Source of the DNA: Ophioceras dolichostomum
Taxonomy: Eukaryota > Ascomycota > Sordariomycetes > Magnaporthales > Ophioceraceae
Direction: 5' to 3'
DNA length: 64,000 bases
Assembly: GCA_003049485.1 (NCBI GenBank)
Contig: PYST01000136.1
Coordinates: 5,268 to 69,267, forward strand
The position numbers and the translations under genes are program-made. Positions 10,812 to 24,200 of this stretch are shown one piece after another. Every line of letters begins with the position of its first letter. Position 1 is the first letter of the stretch. A model generated the notes under the pieces. That model had not been told where the DNA came from and did not search any database. It was given only the letters and a program-made list of their open reading frames with translations.

Positions 10812-13800
10812 TCATTGCTGTTGGCCCTGAGACCAGAACTCCGCGGCGGTCACGACGTTGGGGTCGGTCAGGGGCTGCGCCGTGCCCAGCCAGTCCTCCA
10901 CCATGTCAGTGTCGACGAAGCCATTGGTTCGGAGGGCTTGGTCGACGAGAGACTGCGAGACAGAAAGTGTAGGCATGGTTAGCAGATTTCAAGGACAAGA
11001 GCCTCGAATAGGGGGGGGGAGGAAAAAGAACGTGCCGCTTACCCAGTCTAGTGATTCGGTGTCAAGTGGGAGGATCCACGACGTGTTGAACGCTCCAGCT
11101 GCTGCATCGGCGCCGCCTACACCGCCAACTCCAGCACCAGAGCCGCCAGTGTTACTGACTACTTGGTCCACGGGGTCTGTGGCCATCATGGAGGCAGAGG
11201 GCCTTGCGAAAAGAAGAGACTCGGTGGTTTGCTGTGATGGCGGCGCCATCGCGTGGAAAGGCCGATTTATCCCGTCGCTGGTAAGGGCTGCTGCTGCTGT
11301 TGACGCCGCTGCTTCTCTCTGCTCGTTGCTGCTGTCGCTAGAGACCCCTCCACTATTGCTGTTGCTGCTGTTACGGAGAGCCGATTGGCAGAACCCGCTA
11401 CGAGATGAGCCGGTCCCACTCATCTGCTGCTGCTCCTGCTGATGTTGCTGTAGATGCAGATTGGTGAGCGACCCCAGTCCACCATCACCACCATCACCAC
11501 CCATGTCATCACCAGCACCATACACCGCCCCCTCCCCATTCCTAGTGCGGATCTTCTCCATCAGTATGCGCAGCATATTCGCCGCGCGCCTCGTCTCAGG
11601 TATATCAGCAGACAACACCGTCCATATCCGCTCAGAGCTGCGCAGCCTCAGCACCAGCTCATCCTTGCCGGGCACTGCGCACAAGTTGCTCACCACCGAC
11701 GAGTTCACGCCGCCAGCAGCCCATCCCGTGTGCGGATACAAGGGATTCTGCACGACCAGGTAAAGTATCGTGGCTGCGAGCAGGAAGTCGTGCTGCGTCA
11801 GGGACGTGATGAACCAGCCCGACGGCCGCAGCATGCCGCTCGGCCGCGTGGCGTGGAAGATGGCGTCCTGGTAGTCGAGCAGCTGCAGCGCGGCGTCGAG
11901 GCACAGCCGTCTAGAGCGGTCGTGCTCTCTAGTAGACAGGTTAGGATTAGACTCGGTGATGTAGCGCCTGTGTAGGATGACGCGCGATTTCTGGTGTAGG
12001 GCCGCGAGGGTGAAGCGCTGCACGACCAGCGAGGGGGGGTCGGCGACGCAGTCGGCTAAGGGTCGAACGCGCATGAAGGATGGGACGCGCGCGAACTCCG
12101 AGTCGAGCAGGTCGTCGACGCGCAGAACTTCGGAGTAGGGCGGCGCGGTGATGGCGTGGGCCTGGCGCGCGATATGGCCGAACACGCGGATGACGACGCA
12201 CTTCCAGATCGGGTACGCCATGGCCGTCATCTGGCTGTCCGGCTGAGAGGCGGGCAGCTCGAGGGAGTCCTCGTCGAAGTCCTCGTCCAGGATGTTGCGC
12301 GGCACCTCGGTGTCGCTGTCGATGCCTTGTATCATGCAGGGCAGGCCCATGTGGAACGAGACGATCAGGTCGATCTGGACGGCGAGGCACCAGATCCTCC
12401 GGCGCATCTCGCCGTCGAAGGGCGTGATCCCGGGCAGTTTCGACGGGTCTCGGTGCAGGCCCATCTTGAGCATGATGCGGATCAGCACGCCCGACAGGAG
12501 GTAGCAGTTCATGCCCGAGCTGCGGTTGACGAGGTACTCGGACTCGACGTAGAGCAGCAGAGGCTGCAGCGTCTCGCGGCCCGGGCTGGTGTACTTCCCC
12601 GCCACGAGCGCCCACGCGGCGGCGGCGCGGTACGTCTTGAAGCGCTGCTCGGCCGTGCCGGAGGAGTTGTCGGCCGCGAGCTCGTGGGGCGCCGAGAAGG
12701 ACGAGAAGAAGACGCCCAGGGCCATGAGCATCAGGAAGAGGGCGAGCCATTCGATCGTCGCGGCCGAAGGGTCCTGCCAGAACTGGTTGTACTTGCGTAC
12801 GAAGCTTGGTCTGTGGATCACGTCTATTGAAGAGGAGGCATCATGTGTTAACATGAAAACAAGGAACAGAGGAGAGATTATAAAACCAAAAACACACTTA
12901 CGTCCAGACGGTGTGCTAGACCCAAAGTAACGCATCACCAGCCGATCAGCAACATGCCTCGACGGGATCAAGTCGAGCAAGTCCTGGCGACTGCGCGGCA
13001 CCATCTCGCCCAGCAAGAGCAGCTCGGGTGAGTCGCCTTCGCAGTCGCGGCCCCAGCTGCCCTTCGGAGCCGTCTCGGGCGCGTAATCGATATTCTGCTG
13101 CTCCTCGGAATCTTCGGTGTCGTCGAAGAACGCTTTCAGATCCTCGATCTAGGAGATTGTCAGCTAGGTGGTTATGCTCGCATTTATGTTAAGACAAAGC
13201 CAGTGTTAGACAGACCCCCTTTCAAGGGAGGTCTAGCAGCTCGGGTCTGGCTCCGCTTCAGGGCTCCGAGGCGAGATGGGAAGGAATGGGATGGGATGGG
13301 ATGAGGTGGATGAAAATAAAATCGGTCGTTGACAAGTAGGGGGTAGTACTTACATCATCCAACATAGCGGCCATAAAATGCGTAGCGCCCACCCACGTCG
13401 TAGCCCTCTCACCCTGCACCAGCTGGCCGACCCTATGATCATCGTCCTCCTTTCCCAAACTACCACCACTTTTCCCTTCCCTCTCCTCTTCCGCAGCAGC
13501 AGCGGCCTCGCCCTCCCTCCTCCGCCGTTCCTGCAGCATCTCGGCTAGCTTCCCATCCACACTACCAGATCCCATGGTGCCTGCTCCTCCTCCTTCCCCG
13601 TCAATCATCTCCCTCACCATCCCCTCCAGCCGCCTCAGTCTAGCCGCGACGCTCTTCGCCGGTCTGGCTGCTGCTGCTGCTCCAGCTCCATCAACACCGC
13701 CGCCAGACGCGCTGGGCCGGTGGTGCCGCAGTGGCCGAGGCGCGTACACGCAGTCGTCGGCGCGGCCGCGCTTGGCGCACTGCGAGCAGGGGGTCTGGCG

Positions 13801-14043
13801 GTCGCATTTGAGCTTGGCGGCGCGACAGTAGCCGCAGGAGAGGAGGACGCGGGTGCGTTTCTGCTGTTGCTGCTGCTGAGTCTGCTGGGTCTGCTGGGGT
13901 TGCTGCTGGTCGACAGTAGCAGCAGCTGATGCAGAGGTAGATGCAGAGGCAGCAAAAGGGGGAGTTGACTCCGATGACCCGGATCCCGAAGGCGGTGGGT
14001 CATCGGATGTTGTAGGAGAGCGGGAAGTCGATAGATCCGCCAT
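10812..14043 (-). CDS. Zn2Cys6 transcription factor with fungal-specific TF domain
   Basis: Four exons are inferred: 14043-13354, 13148-12902, 12823-11043 and 10952-10812. All junctions are GT-AG and frame-consistent, giving 952 aa. A polar, Gln-rich N-terminus (about 46-61) precedes a classical binuclear zinc cluster with Cys at 70, 73, 80, 86, 89 and 98 (spacing C-X2-C-X6-C-X5-C-X2-C-X8-C). The middle of the protein, beginning at VIHRPSFVRKYNQFW, is the fungal_trans (middle homology) domain. The C-terminal third is Ser/Asn/Gln/Gly low complexity and ends in an acidic, hydrophobic last exon (DTDMVEDWLG) that could serve as an activation segment. The third intron (11042-10953) joins DW to SLVDQ. 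No target pathway can be inferred from sequence, and the nearest neighbour, a peptide transporter, is co-oriented but 0.94 kb away. Confidence 0.9.
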
Positions 14044-14983
14044 TTCTTGATTCTTTAACTACCTCCGTTCTCCGGGAATCCGGCTATCGTCTGATTTCTG
14101 CTGGAACTGTCCGTGGGTAAACCCGGTTCTTGGCTGCTGCCACTACCGGATTTGCGGCGTCGGGCGAGGCTGTCGCTGGTTCTTTCCCCGCTGAAACGGA
14201 GGGGTCGTCAGCGGATTTGAGACGGGGAGCAAATCCTTTAAATCCGATCGCACAAGTCCTCGACCGCGTGATTTCTCTACGCGCATGAGCGAGCGGGCCG
14301 TTGTGAAACCACCTAGGATAATGAAAGCAGAGAGTTTTTAGTTCGTTTTGTCTTCTGTACTGTCCTGTTCAGTCCCCTTTTGTACAATATACAGACAGAA
14401 TATGTTAGACGTCTCTATCGTTGTGCCCTAATGTCCAACCCCCAACCCCCGTGCGCGACCCAAGCGTCACACCGATTGAGCTAGCTGGCTCGGCTGGCTG
14501 TAACCCCCTGCCTTTTCATCGGATCCTGCCTGCCGCCTGGTAGCTTGCGCCCTTCGAAGCACGCCCGTATCTTCCTGCTCCAGGAGGCGTTGTGGAGACC
14601 GTTTGCCGAAGGGGGCATTTTGAATGACTGACGAACCTATCCCCGTTGCTTGCCAAGCATAGCCGAATGCTTGCTTTGTCGTCTTGCTCGGACTCGCACT
14701 TATTAGCCCTACAACGTATCGGACTCGCACCCAGCCCTTTCGGACTCATCCATCAGGCAGAAAGAGCCTCCTGTAGCCTGTGCTTTATCTCCAAGCGACC
14801 CAGGCTAGTGGCCGGAGATAGGCATCGACAGCAGTGCATGCTGTCACAAGATCGACAATATTGAACTCACTGATATGGAAGCTACACGACGATCTAGGTA
14901 GAGTCGCTCACACCTGCCTGCTTGGTATCCTATGATCTAACAATAGCAACACCAAACGGAGAGCACTTCACCTACCCTACTTA
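14044..14983. other. Intergenic between the PTR2 gene and the Zn2Cys6 gene
   Basis: No gene is seen. This stretch holds the promoter of the Zn2Cys6 gene and the 3' end of the PTR2 gene, which share an orientation. A tRNA box-A-like string near 14470-14495 (minus strand) was examined and rejected. Confidence 0.5.
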
Positions 14984-17080
14984 CTAACCCTCACGAGCCT
15001 TCTCATCACCCGCACCACCAGCAGACCCAGACCTCCTCTGCGCAGGTCCATCGCTCTCCTCATCCTCGCTCACAAACATCTTTCCCTCCGGCAGCTCGTT
15101 CAGCGCGTCCTCCTCGGCGTCGATGTCCCTGAAGTTGAACCAGAACAGTAGGCCGCCCACAAACGCGATAATGGCCACGCTCCCGTAGTTCCAGATCAGG
15201 GCCGGGTCCGCCGCGAGGGGCACGAACGCCTCCGCCAGGGCGCTCGAGATGGCGGTCGTGAAGAGAGACACGGCCTGGACCATGGACCGCATGTTGCGGG
15301 GCGCCTTGCTGAACGCGTACTCCAGAGAGGTTATGGACGCGAAGATCTCCGACAGGGCTATCAGCACGTAGGAGCCCGTCTGCGCCCAGACGATGATGTT
15401 GACGTTCGCGCACTGCTGGCCCTGCGCGTTCGTGCCCGAGGCGTAGTAGCCGCACTCGGACTGCTGGTAGATGTAGTACTGGATCACGGCGGCCCAGATC
15501 ATGGCCGCCGCGCCCGTCATGAAGCCGGCCGTGATCTTCTTGATAGGTGTGAAGTTGATCTTGAAGTGGCGGAGGAGCGGGTAGAGGCCGAAGTCGCAGA
15601 TGGGGATGAAGCTGAGAGAGGGTGAAGTGGCAAAGAGAGGCAGTCAGTAGAGCGTTTTGGGCAAGGCTGCCAAGGGGGAGAAAGGGGCAACAATGACCGA
15701 GAAAAGGGATGGCTGGCTGTGTCAAGCTAAAGTCAGGGGCTACTGTCAGGGGCTGGGCTACTCTACTCACATGATCAGCGCTAACGGATCCAGGTTCGTC
15801 AACACATCGTTCGGCAGCCCATCCAGCCTCATCAGCGCCGCCTGCGAGATCAGATTGTTGTTCAGCTGGTTATACGTCAACCAGTAGAGCGGGAACCAGA
15901 AGAACACCGAGCAGGCCGCGAAGCCCCTCCTCAGCTCGTCGACCCATGCATCGTCGAACGTCATCCACTTCGGCTTCGTCCCCGGCGCGAACTTGGACGG
16001 CTTGACGTCCTCCCAGAACGACCCGTCGTGCAGCCGCTTGTACGTCGACCAGGGGTTCAGGCTCCACCTCCCCCTGTTCGCGAGCCCGAACGTCCGCAGC
16101 GCCTTCGCCAGCACCGACCCCGCTGGCGGCCTGTCCCGGTACCGCTTGCGGCCCCACCACATTACGAGGGGGCAGATGGCCAGCATGCAGGTCGGCAGCA
16201 GGAACGAGAGCCAGAAGCCGACGTATTTCTCCGCGTATACCATGGTGAGCTGGCCGATCAGGGCCCCCACGTTGATGAACAGGTAGAACCAGTTGTACAC
16301 GCGGTTGACGGTGATGGCCGGGTCGACGATGACGCGCTCGCCGGAGGGCAGCGTGCGCACGCGGAAGTGCGACGTGTCGAGCTGCTCGATGATGAGCGGG
16401 TTGATGTTCGGCTTGAAGCCGCCCGTGCCGAACCCGATCACTAGGATGCCGATGATGAGCGCCGCGAGGGAGTTTTCTTTGGGGCGGGTGATCACGGGAG
16501 GGATGGCGGAGATGGTGAGGATGATGTGCCCGATGATGTCGATCGCCAGCGCGACGCAGATGGTCTTGTACCGGCCCCAGTATTCGTCGGCGACCCAGGC
16601 GCCCAGCAGGGGCATGCAGTACTGCCAGAACTGGTTGAAGGTCGTGATGCCCGTCGACGCCTGCTGGCCCATGCCCAGCGCGCCGGACTGGTCCTCGGGC
16701 GTGCCGTTGCCCGCGCCCGTGGTGGAGCCCGTGGGGAGGGGCCACTGGATGTAGTTGGTGTACACGATGATGGCGCCGTAGTACGAGAAGCGCTCGCACA
16801 GCTCGACGAAGGCGATGGTAAAGATCTTGACGGGGATCTTGTCCGCCACGCGGCGCAGAGTGGCCAGCTCCTCCTCGCTGGGGAAGTCCTCGAGCTCGTC
16901 GTGGAGCTTGTCGAGGGCACCGTGGGGAGTAGTAGGGCCCGAGGCGGCCGCGTGCGAAGGCGGATTCTTCTCCTCATTGGAGACGGCGCCGGCGAGGATC
17001 ATCTCCTCTTTCTTGTGGTCGCCCGCCACGGCGTGGATCTGTTCCGCCGTGATGGCGTCGTCTACTATGTCTCCCGGCAT
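14984..17080 (-). CDS. ptr2: PTR2/POT family proton-coupled oligopeptide transporter
   Basis: Two exons (17080-15771 and 15611-14984) joined by a 159-bp GT-AG intron, giving 645 aa. This is a plasma-membrane importer of di- and tripeptides driven by the proton gradient. An acidic cytosolic N-terminus is followed by the POT signature ELCERFSYYG (93-102) with the ExxERF proton-coupling motif. The second family signature is represented by FYLFINVGALIGQL, and hydrophobic segments run through the rest. The C-terminal exon carries the last helices and an acidic, Ser-rich tail. I chose the start at 17080 because its context (GCCACCATGCC on the sense strand) is strong; an in-frame extension of 14 codons upstream is possible. 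Residues are intact, so the gene looks functional. Confidence 0.93.
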
Positions 17081-19689
17081 GGTGGCGACAAGGCTACAGT
17101 GATGAGGCAGCCAACTCCGCACTCTACTTGGGTGGCAGGTACCTATCCTTTCTTTGGTTGTATGCGGGAAGATTGGGGAAGGGAGGTAGAGGGAGGCAGG
17201 TCTATCTGAGCCGCGGCACCTTTCGCGCTCGCGCGGGACAGCAGCAGCAGCTGGGATGAAGAACGAGTCAAGGAAGGAGAGCCCATGCGAGTCCGTTCGC
17301 CCGCGAAGGGAGGGGAGGGGAGGGGGGACGACCCGATAAATATGCGTTACATCTGTGCACCCTCGAGCTATCCCGTCCTTCTAGAGGGGGACACCGAGAT
17401 GAGACGAAGAGGGGATGGAGGGGGAGGGACGGGGCGGCCGAACCTCGTGCGTACTCCGCTCCGCTCCATGCTTGCGTTCCACAACAGACGTTGCCTCAAG
17501 GGGTAAGTGGACGGGACGGGATTGTGGGAAGACAAATAGGCACGCCATCGTTATCTTGGGAGGCGAGTTGGGGATATCATTCATCAATGGAGGTACCTGT
17601 ACCATCATCGGAACAGAAGACAGCTGTGACTTGACATGTGGGGAGACGCCGTCGTGGATACTGAGTACAGTCGCGTGCCAGAGTCGTCCCGAGCACCAAG
17701 CGCCATGCAAGCTTGTGGGATGCCAGAAGCCCGTGCATTGTGGGAGGTCTCTGCTACAAACCTAGAGTTTGCTCCTTATTGCAGGGACATCCGTTGTTTG
17801 TTGCAGCAAGCCATGATATGCCGTACTGGCAACTGCGTCCGCCTTCCACTTGGGATATCGAAAGGAGGGTGGACGGCCATACCCCGGCCAGAACTGGCGA
17901 ATCAGAAACATGCAGAAGCAATCTACGACGTACCTGCTACGAGTAAAGCACCCTACTGCCGGGTCAATCTTTTCCATGCCGGTCGGTGTGGTCTCCATAT
18001 CCGGCGTTGTATCCGGTTATTGTCGTCCCATGGACCGTAGTAGGCAGTCTTCATCTTCGGCGTCTCTTTTTTTCCACATCGAGAAGCGCCGATACTAGTG
18101 AGGAAAATATTTGGAAAGACAAAATTGGCTTTTTTTTGGGTGAAAACGAAGTCAAGAATAAGAAGTTTTATTATGATCGCTTGTCTTGGACCGAACATCA
18201 CTGGCGTGTCAGTTAGGTCACGGATATCGAGCCAATGGCAGCTGATGTACGATGGGCAAGAGTTTACCACACTTGCGTCAATACTGCGACGATAGCCTTA
18301 TCGTAGATGCTATTCGTCAACCTCGAAAGGCTTGGAAAGATGCTTGGCTGAAGCTTGATTGTAGCGTAGCGCCTTGTTTTGCTCGTCGCGTGCGGGGATG
18401 TCACACTGGTCTCAGAGACAGGAGACAGCATGTCTTCAGGTACCAGAGACATCATCAAGAGACATCCTCGCGGCTGTCCAATCCTACGGAAAGGCCGAAG
18501 AGCAGATCTGTCGTTTATTCCTTCGTAGTTGGGGCTGTCTTTCACAATTGGACATACCTTCTTTTTGCTGCAATAGTGAAGATGCCGTCCGACCCGAGGT
18601 CCATGGAGCAGATTCAAGCATCGCATATCCTGCGGAGGGGTGAGGTCTTCATCAGTGGACGGTGATCCTGGTGAAAAGACCGACCTGCCTGATAGAGGAA
18701 GATCTTCCGGCGGGACATTGGGGAATCATGTCTGGTGACACTGGATAATGGCTGGCTATCGACGCGTGTTCCCTGCGGAGGTCTCCGGTTCCGAAGAACA
18801 GCACGAGTCCTGTTGGAGGGGCATCCCATCTCAACCCCAGCACGAGACTTCCCTGAAGTAAGATCTTTTAAGTTCCGCGTTTCCAATACGGAGGATAGTT
18901 AGATAAATATCCTGTTTACGATTGGTCGAAAGAAAAGGATTATCAACGGTAATGAAACGTTTCCTTTTCTCTCCATTCCATTCCCCCGTCTATTCCTCCT
19001 CTCTTTCTGATGTCTCTCGGATCGACCCGATGGTCGTTGAGGAAGAATGCCTCCTGTGAGGCTCGTTGGATCTCTCCGAATCGCCAAGACTGGCAGCCAA
19101 GAATGCCCAGCAAAGCTTGCCGTCCTTCCCGAAGCATTCGTGTTTCCGCCAAGCCTTCTCAGGGCTGATCAATGGAGGCGATCCACTGAACCACCTGTTT
19201 TTTTGTTCCCGAGCGCCAATTCCAGTGCCATCAATTGACAATTCCCACAGGTGAGCGCTGAGCAGCAGCAATGATGGCGTCAATGTTCTGACCCAATCTG
19301 GGTACATATCAGACCCTTATCGGTCCGCACCGACAGGCAACCGATGACATGTGAGATGCTAGCACAGAACAGACCCCGCTTTCACAAAGTCCTTCTTGGG
19401 CGCGATAGAGCGACAAAAGAAAATGTGGCGAGATTAAATAAAATCCTAGACTATTAGATCAGGAAAGATGGCACACGTGATATATATCAATACACAATGC
19501 CTTCAAAAGTTGGAGCAGCAGGCAGCATGCACGCCCGGTGCTCTGCCGTGTGTACCTGTCCTTGTCAGACACCCGTCCTTCTTAAGACGGGAGAGGGGGG
19601 GTTTAAACAGCAGCAGCCCCGTTCTCGGACGGGGCCGCGCTCCCTCGCCTCCTCTATCTATTCTCCCCTCCTCCTCCTCAAGCTCTCCC
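17081..19689. other. 2.6-kb intergenic region
   Basis: No conserved gene is recognised. Reading frames here are short (no more than 137 codons) and non-repetitive but match nothing known to me. The part next to 17.1-17.5 kb (GA-rich) should be the PTR2 promoter. The part near 19.45-19.69 kb is the sterol isomerase 3' flank. Confidence 0.45.
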
Positions 19690-20526
19690 CTAAAACTTCC
19701 CCTTCGCCAAATTGCCCAACATCTCCCTCCCCGTGATGCGAGTGGTGTGCCACAGCGTCGGGAAATCCAGCGTGCTGCTCAGGCCGTCGGCGAAACCGAA
19801 GAACAGCATGGGCGGGATCCAGCCCCTCGCGTACTCGAGCGCGAAGCAGCCCTCGGGCATCTTGTACTGCTTGACGCTTCCCCGGACCAGGTGGTGCACC
19901 GAGCCCGCGGGGTAGATCTCGGGCTCGAACTCGCCCGGGACGTACGCCCACTGCACGCCGGTCAGGATGTTGAAGTAGTCGTCCGCCGTGTGCCGGCCGG
20001 TGTGGCCCTCGGTGCCGATTGCGGTTCCGAAGATGATGAGGTATTCTGTGATGCCTGTTGCACGGAAACAGAAACATGGTGTCAGTTGTTGTTTTGTTTC
20101 CTTCGGATACAGCTGTTGGTGTCTGCTCTTCTCCCGCGATGGGAGAAGAGGGGAGTAGAGACATGTTATGGATACATAGGGAGAGATCAAGACAAGGAAA
20201 GAGGGAAACAAGAGAGGCAAGCGAGCAAACCACATACTAGCATGGATGATATACATCCCACCCATCGCGCCACCCGCATTGTTAAACACCCACTCCTCGT
20301 TCACGTTGACATGGTTCGTCGTGGCCGCCTGGCCCTTCAGCTCGCCCACGATGTAGTTGACGATGGCGCGCGTGTCGTTCCCGTGCGCCGCGATCGCCCG
20401 CTGCGACAGACTGTGCAGCTCGTCCGGCTTGAAGATGTAGAACGACTCGAGATGTCCCTCGAGCACGTAGGCGATCGGGTAGACGATCGCCACGAGGATG
20501 GCGATTATCTTGAGGAGGGGAGACAT
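19690..20526 (-). CDS. erg2: C-8 sterol isomerase (ERG2/sigma-1 receptor family)
   Basis: Two exons (20526-20238 and 20054-19690) with a 183-bp intron (donor GTATGT, acceptor CAG), giving 217 aa. The enzyme moves the C8-C9 double bond of fecosterol to C7-C8 in ergosterol synthesis in the ER, and is the target of morpholine fungicides. One N-terminal membrane helix (about 4-22) is followed by the lumenal/cytosolic cupin-like domain. Diagnostic strings are EYLIIFGTAIGTEGHTGRH, HHLVRGSVKQYKMPEGCFAL and ARGWIPPMLFFGFADGLSST. The junction restores HASITEYL. The ATG at 20526 gives the usual short N-terminus before the helix; an open frame upstream to 20868 looks like leader sequence. Length matches the family. 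Confidence 0.95.
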   Translation of the reverse strand: MSPLLKIIAILVAIVYPIAYVLEGHLESFYIFKPDELHSLSQRAIAAHGNDTRAIVNYIVGELKGQAATTNHVNVNEEWVFNNAGGAMGGMYIIHASMWFARLPLLFPSFLVLISPYVSITCLYSPLLPSREKSRHQQLYPKETKQQLTPCFCFRATGITEYLIIFGTAIGTEGHTGRHTADDYFNILTGVQWAYVPGEFEPEIYPAGSVHHLVRGSVKQYKMPEGCFALEYARGWIPPMLFFGFADGLSSTLDFPTLWHTTRITGREMLGNLAKGKF

Positions 20527-21298
20527 CTTCGGCTGCTGTGCGAACAGTCTCGACTGATGCAGCAATTGCGACTGTACGGATGGATGGATAGGAGGAAAAA
20601 ACAGGGCAATGAGTAAGGAGCCGAATGGGCGGGCGGACCACACGGCGACGGCGATGGCGACGGCGAGGGTGGGTGGAGAGGACCAGAAGGAAACAGAGCC
20701 GCCGCGACGACGCGACGAAGTTTTTTTTCTTTTCCTTTCTTGGTCCCCTGCAATACATGGGTGGGGAAAAACTTGGCGGGACCCGAAATCGCTGAGGACC
20801 CCTAAGTGTCGGGATCCCGGGCTCCGGATATGCCCGCATCCCATGAGTAAATAAACAACTGAATTCACAAGTTTTCGGGTCCATTGTTATGGCTGTTGTT
20901 GAGTTGCTCCAATTCGGTTGGTGATGCATCGGTTGCCATGATCAGAAATCAGCTAGGGATACTACGTCAAACAAGGGAGACATTCTAAACATTTTGCGTC
21001 ATCGTATTGGCTGACCTCTAAACAAATAGTCTATCTCGATTGAGGTTGGTATCATTTATCATCCTTTTCTAAACCGCCGTGCCTGATAGGCATGAGCACC
21101 CTCCTCCTAGTCATGCGTCATGGGTTAGAGCAATGGTCGACCGAATCTCTGGTAAACTAGGTACCCGGTCTCCATGGCGGGTGAGCCCAAAGGCAAATAG
21201 TAGTAGGAATATTACACAAAAAAAGATAGGAAGACAAGTAAGGTAGGGAGTTAGGCAACTTAACCGCGGACTTCACATGTCTCCGGAGAGTGACTGAT
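20527..21298. other. Intergenic between the MscS-type channel and erg2
   Basis: No gene is seen. It contains the erg2 leader and promoter and the channel gene's 3' flank. Both genes are on the minus strand. Confidence 0.5.
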
Positions 21299-24200
21299 TT
21301 AGACCATCCGCTCTGCCGCGTTCGCGCTTGTGTTCCCGCTCGCGTTCACGTCTACAGCAGCAGTACCAGCAGCGGCACCAGCACTAGTACTAGCCGGGGC
21401 CGCCGTCGCGCTCGCACTCCGAGGAGGAGGAGGCGGCGGCTGATAAGGCGACACGCCCCTGATGCTGCCACCGCCAGCACCACTAGGACTCGTGCCCCTC
21501 ATCGTCCTCGACCTAGAAAATAGCCCCCTGTGCGTACCGATCGAACCGCGCGTCGGTGCGCGCTCGATGCTGCCCGGAACAGGCAGAGGCACACCAACAC
21601 CTCCTCCAGCCCCTACCCCTGGGCCGGCCCCTGGACCTGGACCTGGACCTACTCCTCCTCCGACTTGCCCCAACGCCGACACCGACGCCGCCGCCGACGC
21701 CGCGCTATTGTTGCTCGCCACACAAGGCAAGCTGGCGCTCTCGGCCTGCGCCTGCGCCGCGGCCCTGATGCTGTGCAGGCGCGCGACGGCGTCGGGCCGG
21801 CGGCTGTCGTACACGTCTTGGAAGTCCGGCGCCGCGTCCATGGCTGCTTGCGCGGCGGCTCGGGACTCGGCGCGGCGGCGGCGGAGCTCGGCTGATGGGG
21901 CGGGGAAGGAGGAGGCGGTTTGCGAGCCTGTTGCGGACGAGACTGCGGACTGCGGCGGGATCTGTTGCTGTTGTTGGTTATGAGGAGGAGGGTTGGCTTG
22001 GGTAGGCGCGTAGGTCGTCGAAGTGGTGGGTGATGCGGGTGCGCTGTTGATCGTGTCGAGCCTGAGGCCTGTGGGACGGCCTGAGTGTCCGGAGGGTCCG
22101 GGGTAGCTCGGGTTGGTTGGTGCATGAGGAGGAGGAGGAGGGATGCCGCCGGCGGTGGTGTAGGCTGGTGGCGAGGTGACTTGGGTCCAGTAGAAGGGCA
22201 GCTCCATCGTGCCGCCAGGCTGCTGCTTGCGGGGGCCTTCGATGCCCAGCTCGGTCATCTGGCGCATGAGTTCGGCGGCGAACTTGTTGTGTCTAGGTGA
22301 CGGAGGTTATGTCAGTACAATAGCCACTGGCGGGAAAGGAAATGGAAGAGTCAGCGTCAACTCACCTTTGCAGACGCAGAAGCTCGTTCTGGAAGCTGGA
22401 CTTGTGGAAGAAGATGAAATTGATAGTAACAGAGTACACCTCGTCGATGGTCTTGACCTCTGTGATGATGCGCGGTGCATAGTCGCGCTTGTGTTCCATG
22501 ACGAAGTCGAGCATGCGCGCCTTCAGCTCCTCGATGACCTCGTTGCGCGTGCCGAAGCGCATCTTGAGTTCGATCGGGTCTGCGAGCCCGTTGCTCCGGC
22601 GCATGTTGAGGATGAACAGGTTGTTGAGCAGCGAGTTAGGCGCTTGCACGACATGTCCCTCCATCTTCTTGAACTCCGTGTAGAGGAGCGAGATCTCCTG
22701 CACGTAGTAGTCGTCGCCCGTCATCATCGAGCCCGTGTTGCCGTACACGCGCACGCGGTCGCCCACGTCGAAGGGGTGCTTGACGAAGACGAAGATCATG
22801 GACTGCAGGAACTCCTGTGCGGTGGCCTGCAGCATCCACGCCAGACCCAGCACCGCCGAACCGGCCGACGCGAGCGCCGCCGCCGCAGAGCTCGAGATGA
22901 TGGCCACGAACACGATGATGGAGATGAACACGATGACCACGAGGAACACGCGGTCCAGCTTGCCGATGACCGAGTCCAGGTCCTTGAGCGAGGCCGCGAT
23001 GGCCTTCTTCTCGAGGTGGATCTCGTTCGTCGCCAGCTCCAGCTCTTCCATCGACACGTCGCCGTTGAGATCACGGTCGAAGACGCCGAAGCAGGCCTCG
23101 GCTTCCTCGGGAGGCCCGGGAATGGCACGCTGGAAGTCCTCCAGCACCAAGGTCTGCCGTTCAAGGGTCACGCACAGAGAGCGGAAGATCATGCGTGCTA
23201 GAGTGTGGCTCGTCGGGGTGGCGCGCAGAAGCTCTATGACCACCTTCCGCGGGTGGTTCTGGTGCATCACCTTGCGCCCCGTGAAGTCGCCGGCCATGCG
23301 GGTGGCTACTGTTCCGAACCGGGACCATACCTCCTTCGCGTTGGCCTGCAGAGTCTGGAGCGGCGTCTTGGATCCGCTAGCCTGCGCGGACGCGTGCATG
23401 TCCCAGACCCCCTCTTGAGTTTGGGATCGCGCGAACTCGAACAGTTGCACGAGATATTGGATCTGTTGTCACGGGTAGTGGATTAGTAGTTAGCCGTTGG
23501 CAAGATGGATGCTCGACGTGTTTGCAAAAGTCACATCGAATCCATTCTGATGTTTGTGCCTTTCTTTGTATTTGTACTCAGAACTTACATCTCTCTTGTT
23601 CGCCTCGATCCGGTACGCATACGTCCTCAGGTGGAACGAGCTCGCGATCCACTGAATCAGGATCTTCTCAACGATGTTGAGCGTGAAGAGCACAAAGAAC
23701 CCGACGATGACCTTGTTCACGATGTCGATCCACTGGATGTACGGCGGGTCATTGCCCTGCCACTCGCCGCTCGTCTCGTCCCGATGGCTGTTGACCGTCG
23801 GCAGGAACGAGCACAGCACGGCCAGCATCCACAGGAACAGAGCCGTGCTCAGCTCCAGCCCGTACCCAATGTCCTTCCACTTCTTGTGGTTGCTCGATCC
23901 GACCGCCTTTGCGCACCACTTGAACAGGTACGGCATGACGGAGCAGATGATGCGCGACACCCACAGCGAGCACCACACACACTCGAGCCAGATGCCGAAC
24001 CACAGCAGCCGCACGCCGCCCGGCCCGCCCACCGGCACGTTCTTGCCGGGGACCGCGTAGATGTCGATCAGGATCGGCGCCAGCAGGACCACGCCCCCAG
24101 GCGCCATGTACACGACGTACCTGATCACCCGCGGGAACTTCTTGAGCTTCTTCCAGAGCTTGTTCGCCAACGTGTTCGACGCCGGCTTGCCTGGCGGCTG

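Noticed and set aside
14455..14500. tRNA-like box A (TAGCTCAATCGGT) on the minus strand
   Set aside because: No matching D-stem, no T-arm GTTCGA box B within range, and no acceptor-stem pairing could be found.
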